Shown here: positions 8,134-17,591 of the stretch, piece by piece | Position numbering within the stretch: the first letter of the stretch is position 1 | Layout: each line of letters starts with the position of its first letter | Assembly (NCBI RefSeq): GCF_003467125.1 | Contig: NZ_QSFA01000015.1 | Coordinates: 1 to 64,000, forward strand | Source: Megasphaera sp. AM44-1BH | GTDB taxonomy: Bacteria > Bacillota > Negativicutes > Veillonellales > Megasphaeraceae | Length of the DNA: 64,000 nt | Reading direction: 5' to 3' | Notes under the pieces: generated by a model | What the model was told of the DNA's origin: nothing | Database searches by the model: none | What the model saw: only the letters and a program-made list of their open reading frames with translations | Made by a program: the position numbers and the translations under genes

Positions 8134-8172
8134 GGATATCCCATGAAACCAGGAGCACTTCATGGGATATCC
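8134..8172 (-). terminator. Terminator of purL
   Basis: GGATATCCCATGAA and TTCATGGGATATCC form a perfect 14-bp stem. On the minus strand TTTCTTTTCT follows. It lies just after the purL stop. Confidence 0.85.
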
Positions 8173-8183
8173 CCCTTCTTCAA

Positions 8184-11100
8184 TTATTCAAAATAGGCCA
8201 CACCGGCTTTAAAGAGAGGCTGCAGCTTATTACCCGAAATATTTTCAAAAATATCAGGGCCGCTGAACCGTTCCGTATGTGCCATCTTGCCAAGGACACG
8301 GCCGTCCGGGCTGGTAATCCCTTCGACAGCCATGATAGACTGGTTCGGATTATATTCACTGTCATTGGAAGCATTGCCGCTGAGGTCTACATACTGTGTC
8401 GCAATCTGTCCTTTCGCAGCCAGTTCCCGGATCTGCTGAGGTGTCGCTACAAACCGGCCTTCCCCATGGGAAATCGCGATAGTATGGACATCCCCTGCTT
8501 TCATATTGCTGAACCACGGGCTCATGACAGAAACGACCTTCGTATTAACCATCCGCGACAGATGGCGGCCAATCGTATTGTACGTCAGCGTCGGGCTGTC
8601 CGGACGCAGAGGCTGGATCCGGCCATAGGGCAGGAGCCCCAGTTTGATCAGCGCCTGGAAACCGTTGCAGACCCCCAGTGCCAGCCCGTCCCGCTTGTAA
8701 AGCAGATCATTCAGCGCTTCTTTCAGCGCCGGGCTGCGGAACAAGGTCGCAATAAATTTGCCCGAACCTTCCGGTTCATCGCCAGCACTGAAACCGCCAG
8801 GGAACATGATGATCTGCGCTTTGGCAATGCGTTTTGCCATTTCGTCGATCGATTCAGCCAGATCCTGTGGCGTTTCATTGCGCAGCACCATGATTTCCGC
8901 TGTTGCACCAGCCCGTTCAAAGGCAGCGGCAGAATCGTATTCGCAGTTCGTACCGGGGCAGACCGGGATGAATACATGCGGTTTACCAAAGGATTCACTC
9001 CGCTTGGGTCCATAGGTCGTAAACAGGGGCAGTGAAGGATCGTCAGAAGAGCTTTCGCTCTTAATCGGAAATACTTTGCTGAGCGGTTCTTCCCAGGCAT
9101 CCTGCAGAGCAGCCAGAGCGATGGACGTACCTGCCACTGCGATTTCCGCTGCGTCTGTCGTCATACCCACGCGGCAGACATGATCTTCTTTTTCCCAGCT
9201 GCAGGCTGTAGAGTCATCTGTTTCGACCAGAATAGATCCATACCGCAGATTGAAGAGTTCCTGCACAGGGAACGAATCGTCAACAGCAAGACCGATGCGG
9301 TTGCCAAACGCCATCTGCGCCAGCGCGGCAGCAGCACCGCCCTGTCCAACAGCATGCATGGCACGGACCTTGCCATCGAGGACGGCCTGATGAAGAAAAT
9401 CGCAATGACTGCGGAATACATCAAAATCAGGCATATCTTCTGCATCCCGTGGCAGATCAAAAAGCAGGACTGCATCGCCGGCCTGCTTGAATTCCGGCGA
9501 AATAATATGGTTGGTCTTTTCCGGTACAATGGCAAAGGATACCAGTGTAGGAGGAACAGTCAGGTTTTCAAAGGTGCCGCTCATGCTGTCTTTCCCACCA
9601 ATAGCGGCAATCTGCAATTCCTTCTGGGCTACATACGCGCCGAGGAGTGCGCTGACCGGCTGCCCCCAGGCTTTTTCATTGGTACCGAGACTCTGGAAAA
9701 ATTCCTGCATCGTCAGATAAGCCTGACGACGGTCGCCGCCGAGAGCTACCAGTTTCGCTACCGATTGGAGTACGGCATACAAGGCACCGTGGAACGGGCT
9801 CCATACAGCCATATCCGGATCATATCCGTGCGTGAAAATGCTGGCAGTCGTCGTTTTGCTGCCCGGGACAGGAATTTTGGCAACCATGCCTTCTACGGGC
9901 GTCTTCTGATATTTACCGCCAAAAGGCATGAGTACTGTCCGCGACCCGATGGTGCTGTCGAACCGTTCGGCCAGTCCCTGTTCCGATGCGATATTCAGCG
10001 TTTCCATCGTTTTGAAGAACGCGTCTCTGACATCACGTACAGGATCGGCTGTAAAGAAATCTTTTTCTTCCGGAGCCGTGACAATAGCATTCCGCTTCTG
10101 TGTTACGCCATTGGTATCGAGGAATGCCCGGGTGATGTTGACGACGTTCTGATCGCGCCAGTGCATGACCAGCCGTTTCGTGTCCGTAGCGACAGCAACG
10201 ATCGTCGCTTCCAGATTTTCTTCCGCCGCGTATTTCATGAATTCTTCCACATGTTCCGGAGCTACTACGACAGCCATGCGTTCCTGCGATTCGGAAATAG
10301 CCAGTTCCGTGCCATCCAGACCTTCATATTTCTTGGGAACTTTATCGAGATTGATATCCAGGCCATCGGTCAGTTCGCCAATGGCGACAGACACACCGCC
10401 GGCGCCGAAGTCATTGCAGCGCTTGATGAGGACCGTCACTTCATGGCGGCGGAACAGGCGCTGGATTTTCCGTTCCGTCAGCGCATTGCCCTTCTGGACT
10501 TCAGCGCCGCAGGTTTCCAGAGATTCTACGGTATGCTTTTTGGAAGATCCCGTCGCGCCGCCCATGCCATCACGACCGGTTTTGCCGCCCAGCAGGATAA
10601 TGATATCCCCGGGAACCGGTTCTTCCCGGATAACATTCGCCCGCGGAGCCGCACCGAGAACGGCACCGATTTCCATACGTTTTGCAATAAATCCCTGATG
10701 ATAATATTCTTTTACTTCTCCCGTCGCCAGACCAATCTGGTTGCCATAGGAGCTGTAGCCTTTGGCAGCGCCTGTCGTCAGCGTGCGCTGCGGGAGCTTT
10801 CCTGGCAGGGTATCTTTAATCGACTGCCGGGGATCGCCGGCGCCGGTGACACGCATAGCCTGGTATACATAGGACCGGCCGCTCAGGGGATCGCGGATAC
10901 ACCCGCCCAGACAGGTAGCGGCACCGCCGAACGGTTCGATTTCTGTCGGATGATTATGTGTTTCGTTTTTAAAGAGAAGAAGCCATTCTTCTTCTTTTCC
11001 GTCTACATCGACGGGGATAATAATGGTGCAGGCATTGATTTCTTCGGAGGCATCCAGATTCTGTAATTTACCAGCTGCCTTTAATTCCTTTACAGCAATG

Positions 11101-11927
11101 GTGGCCATATCCATCAATGTCTGCGGTTTGTTCCGTTTCAGTTCTTCCCGCGTCGTTTTATATGCTTCATATGCCCTCTGGATAGGAGCCGTATACGTTC
11201 CGTCTTCAAAGGAAATCCCGGTCAGTTCCGTCATGAATGTCGTATGGCGGCAATGATCCGACCAGTACGTATCGATGACCCGGATTTCCGTAATCGTCGG
11301 ATTCCGTTTTTCTTCATCACGGAAATAGGTCTGCACGAATTTCAGATCATCAAAACTCATGGCCAGTCCCATATGAGCGGATAATTCCCGGAGTGCTGCA
11401 TCATCCATCGTATCGAAGCCATCGATGACGGGGACATCAGCCGGTTTTTCCCAGGCCATGGAAAGGTCCGTTACCGGATCCAGCGATGCTTCTCTGGCTT
11501 CTACGGGATTGATGCAATAATGCTTGATAGCTGCAATGTCATCGGCCGAAAGAGTGCCCGATAATACGATGACCTGTGCCGTGCGGACAGCACTATCACT
11601 GTTCATGGTGAGCATCTGCAGGCACTGCATCGCCGAATCAGCACGCTGGTCATACTGGCCCGGCAGGTATTCGATTGCCAGTACCGTATCATCTTTGCCG
11701 GCCGGCAGTGTATCGTAAACGGCGTCCACAGGCGGTTCCGAAAAAATCATATTCTTGGCCGCTTCAAAGGCTGCATCATCCAAACCACCTACGTCATAGC
11801 GATTGAAAATCTTGACATCGGTCAGACCCGAAATAAGCAAGTTTTTCTTCAAATCATTGAGCATCCTCTGCGCATCCTGGGCAAAAGGACCTTTTTTTGT
11901 AACATATAAACGTCGAATGGATTGCAT
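8184..11927 (-). CDS. purL: Phosphoribosylformylglycinamidine synthase, single-chain form
   Basis: A 1247-residue large-type PurL, which converts FGAR, glutamine and ATP to FGAM in purine synthesis. It fuses the N-terminal PurS-like region (about 1-170), two AIRS-type synthetase halves, and a C-terminal glutaminase. Motifs include WSDHCRHTTF near 230, ETHNHPTEIEPFGGAATC near 315 for ATP/substrate binding, and the glutaminase nucleophile Cys in LGVCNGFQAL with a His/Glu pair in ISHGEGRF. The ATG at 11927 follows TTAAGGAGG. Its length matches the clostridial single-chain form rather than the short Bacillus PurL with separate PurQ and PurS. It is transcribed alone, divergent from xpt. Confidence 0.97.
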   Translation of the reverse strand: MQSIRRLYVTKKGPFAQDAQRMLNDLKKNLLISGLTDVKIFNRYDVGGLDDAAFEAAKNMIFSEPPVDAVYDTLPAGKDDTVLAIEYLPGQYDQRADSAMQCLQMLTMNSDSAVRTAQVIVLSGTLSADDIAAIKHYCINPVEAREASLDPVTDLSMAWEKPADVPVIDGFDTMDDAALRELSAHMGLAMSFDDLKFVQTYFRDEEKRNPTITEIRVIDTYWSDHCRHTTFMTELTGISFEDGTYTAPIQRAYEAYKTTREELKRNKPQTLMDMATIAVKELKAAGKLQNLDASEEINACTIIIPVDVDGKEEEWLLLFKNETHNHPTEIEPFGGAATCLGGCIRDPLSGRSYVYQAMRVTGAGDPRQSIKDTLPGKLPQRTLTTGAAKGYSSYGNQIGLATGEVKEYYHQGFIAKRMEIGAVLGAAPRANVIREEPVPGDIIILLGGKTGRDGMGGATGSSKKHTVESLETCGAEVQKGNALTERKIQRLFRRHEVTVLIKRCNDFGAGGVSVAIGELTDGLDINLDKVPKKYEGLDGTELAISESQERMAVVVAPEHVEEFMKYAAEENLEATIVAVATDTKRLVMHWRDQNVVNITRAFLDTNGVTQKRNAIVTAPEEKDFFTADPVRDVRDAFFKTMETLNIASEQGLAERFDSTIGSRTVLMPFGGKYQKTPVEGMVAKIPVPGSKTTTASIFTHGYDPDMAVWSPFHGALYAVLQSVAKLVALGGDRRQAYLTMQEFFQSLGTNEKAWGQPVSALLGAYVAQKELQIAAIGGKDSMSGTFENLTVPPTLVSFAIVPEKTNHIISPEFKQAGDAVLLFDLPRDAEDMPDFDVFRSHCDFLHQAVLDGKVRAMHAVGQGGAAAALAQMAFGNRIGLAVDDSFPVQELFNLRYGSILVETDDSTACSWEKEDHVCRVGMTTDAAEIAVAGTSIALAALQDAWEEPLSKVFPIKSESSSDDPSLPLFTTYGPKRSESFGKPHVFIPVCPGTNCEYDSAAAFERAGATAEIMVLRNETPQDLAESIDEMAKRIAKAQIIMFPGGFSAGDEPEGSGKFIATLFRSPALKEALNDLLYKRDGLALGVCNGFQALIKLGLLPYGRIQPLRPDSPTLTYNTIGRHLSRMVNTKVVSVMSPWFSNMKAGDVHTIAISHGEGRFVATPQQIRELAAKGQIATQYVDLSGNASNDSEYNPNQSIMAVEGITSPDGRVLGKMAHTERFSGPDIFENISGNKLQPLFKAGVAYFE

Positions 11928-11974
11928 TCAATGAACCTCCTTAAAAGACATATAAGCATTAGTGATACAACTTT

Positions 11975-12003
11975 AGTATACCCGTTTTGCTTTCATAAGT
12001 AAA
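11975..12003 (-). promoter_or_regulatory. Promoter of purL
   Basis: Minus-strand TTTACT (12003-11998) and TATACT (11980-11975) are separated by 17 bases. I found no recognisable PurR box or purine riboswitch in the 200-base divergent region shared with xpt. Confidence 0.65.
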
Positions 12004-12079
12004 CGGAAAATTGCAGTAAAACCGCAGAAGACCGCCCGTTCTGACAGGTCCTATGACAGGAAATCAGGCGTTGACTTCC

Positions 12080-12108
12080 CTAATAAATCGTATTAGACTG
12101 GATATAAT
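12080..12108 (+). promoter_or_regulatory. xpt promoter with inverted repeat
   Basis: TATAAT at 12103-12108 is a good -10 but the -35 position (CTAATA) is poor. CTAATA (12080-12085) and TATTAG (12091-12096) form an inverted repeat with a 5-base spacer exactly there, so a regulator probably acts at this site. The AGGAGG ribosome site follows at once, leaving almost no leader and no room for a guanine riboswitch. Confidence 0.5.
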
Positions 12109-12128
12109 AACTATTAGGAGGCCCCCTC

Positions 12129-12704
12129 ATGGAAGAATTGAAAAAACGCATCTTGCAGGATGGTACGATTATCGACAACCGGATCTTAAAAGTGGATAAT
12201 TTTCTCAATCAGCAGATTGACCCATCCCTGGTAATGAAAATGGGACAGGAATTCGCCCGCCGGTTTTCTGACTGCACCATCGACCGGATTGTCACTATCG
12301 AATCCTCCGGCATAGCCATCGCACTGGCTGCTGCCGTCGCTATGGGAAATATCCCTATCGTATTTGCCCGCAAGAAAAAATCTCTTCTCATGCAGGATGC
12401 AGTATATACAGCATCTATCTATTCGTACACCAAAGAAGAAACCTATACGGCCAGCCTCAGCAAGTCCTACCTGCATGCCGGCGAACGCGTGCTGATCATT
12501 GACGACTTTCTGGCAAGTGGCGCCGCTGCCATCGGCCTGACCGAATTAGTCAGCCAGGCTGGTGCGGTCCCCGTCGGCATCGGCATCGTAATCGAAAAAT
12601 CATTTCAGCCCGGACGCGGCCGTCTGGAAGCACTCGGCTACCGCGTAGAATCACTGGCCCGTATTGCTGCGTTCCGCGATAATAAACCCGTATTCAAGGA
12701 ATAA
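12129..12704 (+). CDS. xpt: Xanthine phosphoribosyltransferase
   Basis: A 191-residue type I phosphoribosyltransferase that salvages xanthine to XMP with PRPP. The start MEELKKRIL and the DNRILKVDNFLNQQIDP segment are characteristic of Xpt. The PRPP loop is VLIIDDFLASGAA near 128-140, with KKKSLLM in the flexible region. It is divergent from purL, so salvage and de novo synthesis share one control region. In Bacillus this gene has a guanine riboswitch; none is visible here. Confidence 0.95.
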   Translation: MEELKKRILQDGTIIDNRILKVDNFLNQQIDPSLVMKMGQEFARRFSDCTIDRIVTIESSGIAIALAAAVAMGNIPIVFARKKKSLLMQDAVYTASIYSYTKEETYTASLSKSYLHAGERVLIIDDFLASGAAAIGLTELVSQAGAVPVGIGIVIEKSFQPGRGRLEALGYRVESLARIAAFRDNKPVFKE

Positions 12705-12724
12705 GCTCTGTTTCCCTCAGCCAC

Positions 12725-12743
12725 TGTATTATAGTATAATACA
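12725..12743. promoter_or_regulatory. Perfect 19-bp palindrome overlapping a -10 element
   Basis: TGTATTATA and TATAATACA flank a single G, a perfect 9-1-9 palindrome. The right arm contains TATAAT (12735-12740). It sits 60 bases before the unknown gene at 12805 and 20 bases after xpt. A 7-1-7 core resembles the geometry of Fur/PerR-type boxes, but the sequence does not match a consensus I know. Confidence 0.6.
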
Positions 12744-12804
12744 TATATAAATATATAGACCGAGTGTATAGAAAAATCTGTTTTTCAAAGACAGGAGCTG
12801 TCAT

Positions 12805-13416
12805 ATGAGATCCCAATTTTTTGACGGATTTGATTTTGCCGAATATAAATTCAGCATCGTCGCCGTAGAACACGTCGATGAGTTTTTTAACATAGAACAA
12901 TATGGTCTTCATCCCGTTATTTATGATGAATCATGCCTGAGGGGATATGCCTGTATTTTTGGCTTTACGGAAGACAAGCACCTGGCTCTGCATAAATTAT
13001 TCACGAATAATAATGGCCGGCCGGCGCCTTCGATAGATGGAGCGGAACCGGTACCATTTCATTCTCCTGCCGGCGACCTGCGCTACGACCTGGAACTGGC
13101 CATTCCCTATTCCGGATCCATCCTCATCGCCAACGGATTTATCCAGAAATACTTCGTCCCCTTCGGCTTCCAGATTCCACATGCTTTTAAAAAAGTATAT
13201 GAGCTCACATTCGATGAAGGATTGTTTGTGCGCGTAGAAGACCGCTCTGAAGCGGCCCGTCAGCTGCGCATCGAATATAAAGAACCACTGCCGCCGGAAA
13301 AGAAACTCCAGCTGCGGGTTGCCCACTGGTTCAATAAACCGGAAGAATATGGGTTTGATGACGAAACTCTGGCCCAGTATATGGATCTGAGTTACGATAC
13401 AAAATATCTCTTTTAA
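12805..13416 (+). CDS. Uncharacterised protein, no family recognised
   Basis: A 203-residue soluble protein with no signal peptide or membrane segment. It begins MRSQFFDGFDFAEYKFSIV and is rich in aromatic residues; the C-terminal third is charged (EYKEPLPPEKK, then AHWFNKPEEYGFDDETLAQY). CAGGAG lies upstream of the ATG. I recognise no catalytic motif. The segment FGFTEDKHLALHKLF and later HAFKKVYELTF might form mixed alpha/beta structure. It is preceded by its own promoter with the palindrome at 12725 and followed by strong hairpins, so it is a separately regulated single gene. Codon use looks like that of its neighbours. Confidence 0.75.
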   Translation: MRSQFFDGFDFAEYKFSIVAVEHVDEFFNIEQYGLHPVIYDESCLRGYACIFGFTEDKHLALHKLFTNNNGRPAPSIDGAEPVPFHSPAGDLRYDLELAIPYSGSILIANGFIQKYFVPFGFQIPHAFKKVYELTFDEGLFVRVEDRSEAARQLRIEYKEPLPPEKKLQLRVAHWFNKPEEYGFDDETLAQYMDLSYDTKYLF

Positions 13417-13421
13417 CAGCC

Positions 13422-13453
13422 GACGGGAGACAATCAGCCGATTGTCTCCCGTC
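13422..13453 (+). terminator. Hairpin after the unknown gene
   Basis: GACGGGAGACAATC and GATTGTCTCCCGTC form a perfect 14-bp stem with a 4-base loop AGCC. No U-tract follows. First of three hairpins in this convergent region. Confidence 0.6.
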
Positions 13454-13565
13454 AGTTCATAAACACATATATATCCGGCCCATACCGGACTGGACAGCGC
13501 TTGTATTGTGTTATGCAATAGTGTTTACATCTATAGTATACGTCCCGTTAAACGTATAAGCAATC

Positions 13566-13603
13566 AAAGAGGAGCTGTTTTTTTATAAAAACAGCTCCTC
13601 TTT
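13566..13603. terminator. Bidirectional rho-independent terminator
   Basis: AAAGAGGAGCTGTTTTT pairs with AAAAACAGCTCCTCTTT, leaving only a 4-base TATA loop. Each direction ends in a T-run. It separates the unknown gene from pepD. Confidence 0.85.
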
Positions 13604-13612
13604 ATACTAAAG

Positions 13613-13648
13613 CGCCTGCCAATGCCCGAAAAAAGGCATTGACAGGCG
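13613..13648 (-). terminator. Hairpin downstream of pepD
   Basis: CGCCTGCCAATGCC and GGCATTGACAGGCG pair with one mismatch around an 8-base A-rich loop. On the minus strand CTTTAG follows. It is the first hairpin after the pepD stop. Confidence 0.6.
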
Positions 13649-13691
13649 TTTATCCATCTGGCACATAATTATATACCAGATAAATGCCAGA

Positions 13692-15140
13692 TTATTTTTT
13701 GAGAGCTGTCAGCGTACCGGCTATGACACGCGTAATATCAGCCACCGTTTCCAGATCAACCGATTCATCGGCACTATGGATGGCAAACGTCGTCGGTCCG
13801 ACAGACACAATATCCAGATCCGGATTCATGGCGAAGAAATATCCTGTTTCCAGACCGCCATGCATTGCTTCGATGCGGGGAGTCCGTCCCAGTTCTTTTT
13901 CATAAACAGCCGTCATAGCTGGCGTCAGGACACTGCTCGTATTTTCAGACCATGCCGGAGCCGGTTCAGAGGCTTTGAATGTAAATCCCGTCACTTCCGC
14001 AAACACCGGCAGGGAAAGGAGCAGTTCCTGCAGGCGGGCATCGGAAGAAGAACGGGGGAAATACTGGATATCCACCGTATCATCGCCGATATGGATCGTC
14101 CCGATATTGGAAGACAGGTCCGGCAGTTTCGGCAGGTGCTGATTCATGGCAAAGACACCAAAGTGGAGCAGGTTGAGGAGCTGTACGACAGCACGGCTGT
14201 CTGCTTCCGAAACCGTTTTTTCCGGTACATCCGTCTTTTCTGCTTTCAGGGACAGTGTCGTTTCGACAGTCCCATATACGGCTTTATGTGCAGCTTCCCC
14301 TTCAGCAGTAAGCTGACATGCCTTGTCTGCATCGGCATCAGACAGAACGATGACAGCCTGGGCCTGGGAAGGAATGGCATTGGCCGCATCTCCGCCGTCA
14401 TACGAAGCCAGGGTATAGGAAATACCGGCCTGATGGAGGCGCTGCAGGACGAGGGCCAGAGCTTTTATGGCATTGCTCTTACCCTGATTGATTGTTTCAC
14501 CGGAGTGGCCTCCGATAAAGCCCGATGCCGTAATTTTCAGAGCTGCTGTCCCGGCCGCCTTCTGCCAGGATACAGGACGGCTGAAATACGTATGGACGCT
14601 GCCGGCCGAAGCCACGCAGATAACTTCAAGCGATTCCGAATCACAGTTGATGACATAATGAGCATCCTGGACATATTTGGAGTCCAGATGAGTAGCACCG
14701 GTCATGCCCACTTCTTCATCTACCGTAAAGATAAGACGCAGAGGCCCATGTGCAAAATCCTGCTGGATCAGGAACAGGGAAATAGCAATGGCCATGCCGT
14801 CGTCGGCACCGAGGCTCGTTCCATCAGCGGAGAGAATCCTGCCATCCCGTTTAATGGTAATAGGATCTTTCAGCGTATCATAGGCACGTCCCGGTTTGGC
14901 AACACAGACCATGTCCATATGACCCTGTATAATCGTCAGCGGCACATCTTCATATCCTTTTGTCGCCGGTACATCAGCAATAATGTTATTGACTTCATCC
15001 TGTACGACAGAAGCTCCAAGCTGACGCAGACGGGATGCGATATAATCACTGACTTCTTTTTCATGGCCTGATTTGCGGGGATGCTTGGTAAGGCCTGCAA
15101 ATTCCTGCAAAACGCCTTCAATAATTTTTTCATTTTCCAT
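13692..15140 (-). CDS. pepD: Aminoacyl-histidine dipeptidase (PepD, M20 family)
   Basis: A 482-residue metallopeptidase that hydrolyses Xaa-His and other dipeptides. Metal-ligand motifs are GHMDMV near 75, the bridging Asp in SLGADDGMA near 110, and the catalytic Glu pair in DEEVGMTGA near 142; a further His is in AMHGGLETGYF near 445. The longest ORF begins at 15173, but the ATG at 15140 (MENEKII) has AAGGAGG at nine bases, so I use it. The divergent neighbour is an OPT-type peptide transporter, which makes an uptake-plus-hydrolysis pair likely. Cytoplasmic, no signal peptide. Confidence 0.93.
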   Translation of the reverse strand: MENEKIIEGVLQEFAGLTKHPRKSGHEKEVSDYIASRLRQLGASVVQDEVNNIIADVPATKGYEDVPLTIIQGHMDMVCVAKPGRAYDTLKDPITIKRDGRILSADGTSLGADDGMAIAISLFLIQQDFAHGPLRLIFTVDEEVGMTGATHLDSKYVQDAHYVINCDSESLEVICVASAGSVHTYFSRPVSWQKAAGTAALKITASGFIGGHSGETINQGKSNAIKALALVLQRLHQAGISYTLASYDGGDAANAIPSQAQAVIVLSDADADKACQLTAEGEAAHKAVYGTVETTLSLKAEKTDVPEKTVSEADSRAVVQLLNLLHFGVFAMNQHLPKLPDLSSNIGTIHIGDDTVDIQYFPRSSSDARLQELLLSLPVFAEVTGFTFKASEPAPAWSENTSSVLTPAMTAVYEKELGRTPRIEAMHGGLETGYFFAMNPDLDIVSVGPTTFAIHSADESVDLETVADITRVIAGTLTALKK

Positions 15141-15381
15141 TGGAAATTCCTCCTTATGTCTAGAAATATCCATACGCGAGTATTATAACACGAATAGGCA
15201 AAAGAAACACCCTGGATGGTATTCCTTCGTTGCATAATTACTGATAAGAAAAGATAATATATCCGGGTTGTATATTGTTTTATCTCATTTTGATATCAAA
15301 TGACAGGCCATAAAAAATGTGCTATAGTGAAACAAGCTAGCTGTTATACGGCCAATTATTTTTTTGCGGGAGGTCTGATTT

Positions 15382-17460
15382 ATGAAAAAACAATCGAATC
15401 TGACTGCCACATACCCCACTTTGCCGGAATTAACATTCCGCGGCATGTTCCTTGGCATGCTGATCACCGTTATTTTTACGGCATCCAACGTCTACCTGGG
15501 GCTCAAAGTCGGTCTGACATTTTCGTCATCTATTCCGGCGGCAGTCATCTCCATGGCAATCCTGCGCATGTTCAAAAACGCCAATATTCTGGAAAATAAC
15601 ATGGTACAGACGCAGGCATCTGCCGCGGGCACTTTATCAGCTATTATCTTTATCCTTCCCGGCCTGCTCATGCTTGGATACTGGCAGGGATTTCCGTTCT
15701 GGCAGACACTGCTTCTCTGCGCCTGCGGCGGTTCGCTGGGCGTATTGTTCACCATTCCCCTTCGCCGGGCCATGGTCGTCAATAGCGATCTTCCCTATCC
15801 GGAAGGCCGGGCGGCTGCAGAAATCCTGAAAGTCGGCAGTGAAATCCGCCGTGAAGAAGCTGCCGGTGAAGATACGAGCAAAACAGAAACGGGCATGAAA
15901 GACATCGTTCTCGGTACGAGCATGGCCGGTATCTTCAGTTTCTGTGCCAACGGACTGCATATTGCTTCTTCGGAATTCAGTCACTGGATACAGATTGGCA
16001 AGGCAATCACCCAGCTTCCCATGGGCTTTTCCATGGCTCTTCTGGGTGCCGGCTATCTGATTGGCATCGCCAGTGGTATCGCCATTTTAACAGGTACATT
16101 GCTGGCCTGGGTCATCTTCGTTCCCTATCTGACATCAGTCATTTCTCCGGCAGAAGGCCAGAGTGCCGCCGCCTTTGCCCAGGCTATCTGGGCCCAGAAG
16201 GTGCGTTTCATCGGCGCCGGCTGTATTGGTATCGCCGCCGTCTGGACGCTGATCCGCCTTGCCAAACCGGTCGTTGACGGCATAAAGATGTCCATCAACG
16301 CTATCCGTGCCAACGATACGGAAGAAAAACAGATTCTCCATCACACGGATATCGATATGTCCCCGAAATCAGTCGGCATCGTCTTTCTCGTCATTCTTGC
16401 CGGATTGTTTGTCACCTTCTACTCGTTCGTCAGTGCCGCCGGCCTTCCGACTACAGTTACCATTATTTACATCGTCGTCGGCATTCTCGTCGCCATGCTT
16501 ATGGGGTTCTTCGTCGCCGCTGCCTGTGGCTACATGGCAGGCCTCATCGGCACATCGGCCAGCCCGATTTCCGGTATCGGCATCCTGGGCATCATCGTTT
16601 CTTCACTGGTTGTCCTCGGTATCGGTTCGTCCTTCGGCGTCTTTGCCACACCGGAAGGCACCCAGTTTGCTACGGCACTGGCTATCTTCATCACCGCCGT
16701 CATCGTCAGCATTGCCGCTATTTCCAATGATAACCTGCAGGACCTTAAGACCGGTTACATCGTCGGCGCTACGCCATGGAAACAGCAGGTGGCCCTGATT
16801 CTCGGTTCGGTCATCGGCGCCTTTGCCATCGCGCCTGTACTAAATCTGCTCTATCAGGCTTATGGATTCACGGGAGCCCTCCCCCGTGCCGGCATGGACC
16901 CGTCACAGGCTCTCGCCGCTCCTCAGGCTACGCTGATGACGACTATTGCACAGGGCATTTTCAGCGCCAGCCTCGATTGGAATTACATCATTTTTGGCAT
17001 CGTCGTAGGTATTGCTGCTATTATCGTAGATATGCTGCTCAAGAGCCATACGAAATCCCTCGCTCTGCCGCCTCTGGCTATCGGTATGGGGATTTATCTG
17101 CCGCCGACTCTGGAAATCCCGCTGGTCATCGGCTCTGTCATGGGCTGGTTCATCCACCGCTATCTCCGTCAGCGCGCAGCACTCCGCAGCCCCGGTCATG
17201 AAGAAGAAGATGTGGAAGCCTGCAATCACCGCGGCGTCCTCTTTGCATCGGGCCTTATTGTCGGTGAAAGCCTCGTAGGCGTTATCATCGCTCTGATTAT
17301 CGTCGTTTCCGTCACATCCGGTGGCAGCGAAAATCCGCTGGCGCTGGTCGGCAAAGACTTCGAAACGATTGCCAACGGCATCGGATTTGCCGCATTCATT
17401 GCGACAATTGCTATTTTTGTCCGTCACATTATCACGACGAAATTCACTCCGGAAAAATAA
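15382..17460 (+). CDS. OPT-family oligopeptide transporter
   Basis: A 692-residue integral membrane protein with many hydrophobic segments. The start (LPELTFRGMFLGMLITVIFTASNVYLGLKVG split over residues 13-44) is typical of the OPT/YSL family, as is YPEGRAAAEILK near 138 and the SDLPYP motif. It should import oligopeptides, possibly metal complexes, with protons. The ATG follows GGGAGG. It is divergent from pepD, which would hydrolyse the imported peptides. A strong bidirectional terminator ends the transcript. Confidence 0.9.
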   Translation: MKKQSNLTATYPTLPELTFRGMFLGMLITVIFTASNVYLGLKVGLTFSSSIPAAVISMAILRMFKNANILENNMVQTQASAAGTLSAIIFILPGLLMLGYWQGFPFWQTLLLCACGGSLGVLFTIPLRRAMVVNSDLPYPEGRAAAEILKVGSEIRREEAAGEDTSKTETGMKDIVLGTSMAGIFSFCANGLHIASSEFSHWIQIGKAITQLPMGFSMALLGAGYLIGIASGIAILTGTLLAWVIFVPYLTSVISPAEGQSAAAFAQAIWAQKVRFIGAGCIGIAAVWTLIRLAKPVVDGIKMSINAIRANDTEEKQILHHTDIDMSPKSVGIVFLVILAGLFVTFYSFVSAAGLPTTVTIIYIVVGILVAMLMGFFVAAACGYMAGLIGTSASPISGIGILGIIVSSLVVLGIGSSFGVFATPEGTQFATALAIFITAVIVSIAAISNDNLQDLKTGYIVGATPWKQQVALILGSVIGAFAIAPVLNLLYQAYGFTGALPRAGMDPSQALAAPQATLMTTIAQGIFSASLDWNYIIFGIVVGIAAIIVDMLLKSHTKSLALPPLAIGMGIYLPPTLEIPLVIGSVMGWFIHRYLRQRAALRSPGHEEEDVEACNHRGVLFASGLIVGESLVGVIIALIIVVSVTSGGSENPLALVGKDFETIANGIGFAAFIATIAIFVRHIITTKFTPEK

Positions 17461-17512
17461 GTTTATTAAAACAAAATTAGATTTACATTAAAATCTGATT
17501 AAAATTTATACA

Positions 17513-17552
17513 GAACGGCGTTAAATTAAAACCTTTAACGCCGTTCTTTTTT
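17513..17552. terminator. Bidirectional terminator, OPT gene and selenium operon
   Basis: GAACGGCGTTAAA and TTTAACGCCGTTC form a 13-bp stem followed by TTTTTT on the plus strand. On the minus strand TTTATACAA-rich sequence extends the stem. It ends both convergent transcripts. Confidence 0.9.
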
Positions 17553-17591
17553 GTATAAATATTTATTTTACAATATTGCACCCATCTGTCC

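Noticed and set aside
9180..11066. 628-codon plus-strand ORF
   Set aside because: Antisense shadow of purL; the purL frame has all family motifs.
11941..12128. Guanine/xanthine riboswitch before xpt or purL
   Set aside because: The conserved core of the purine riboswitch is absent and the xpt leader is too short.
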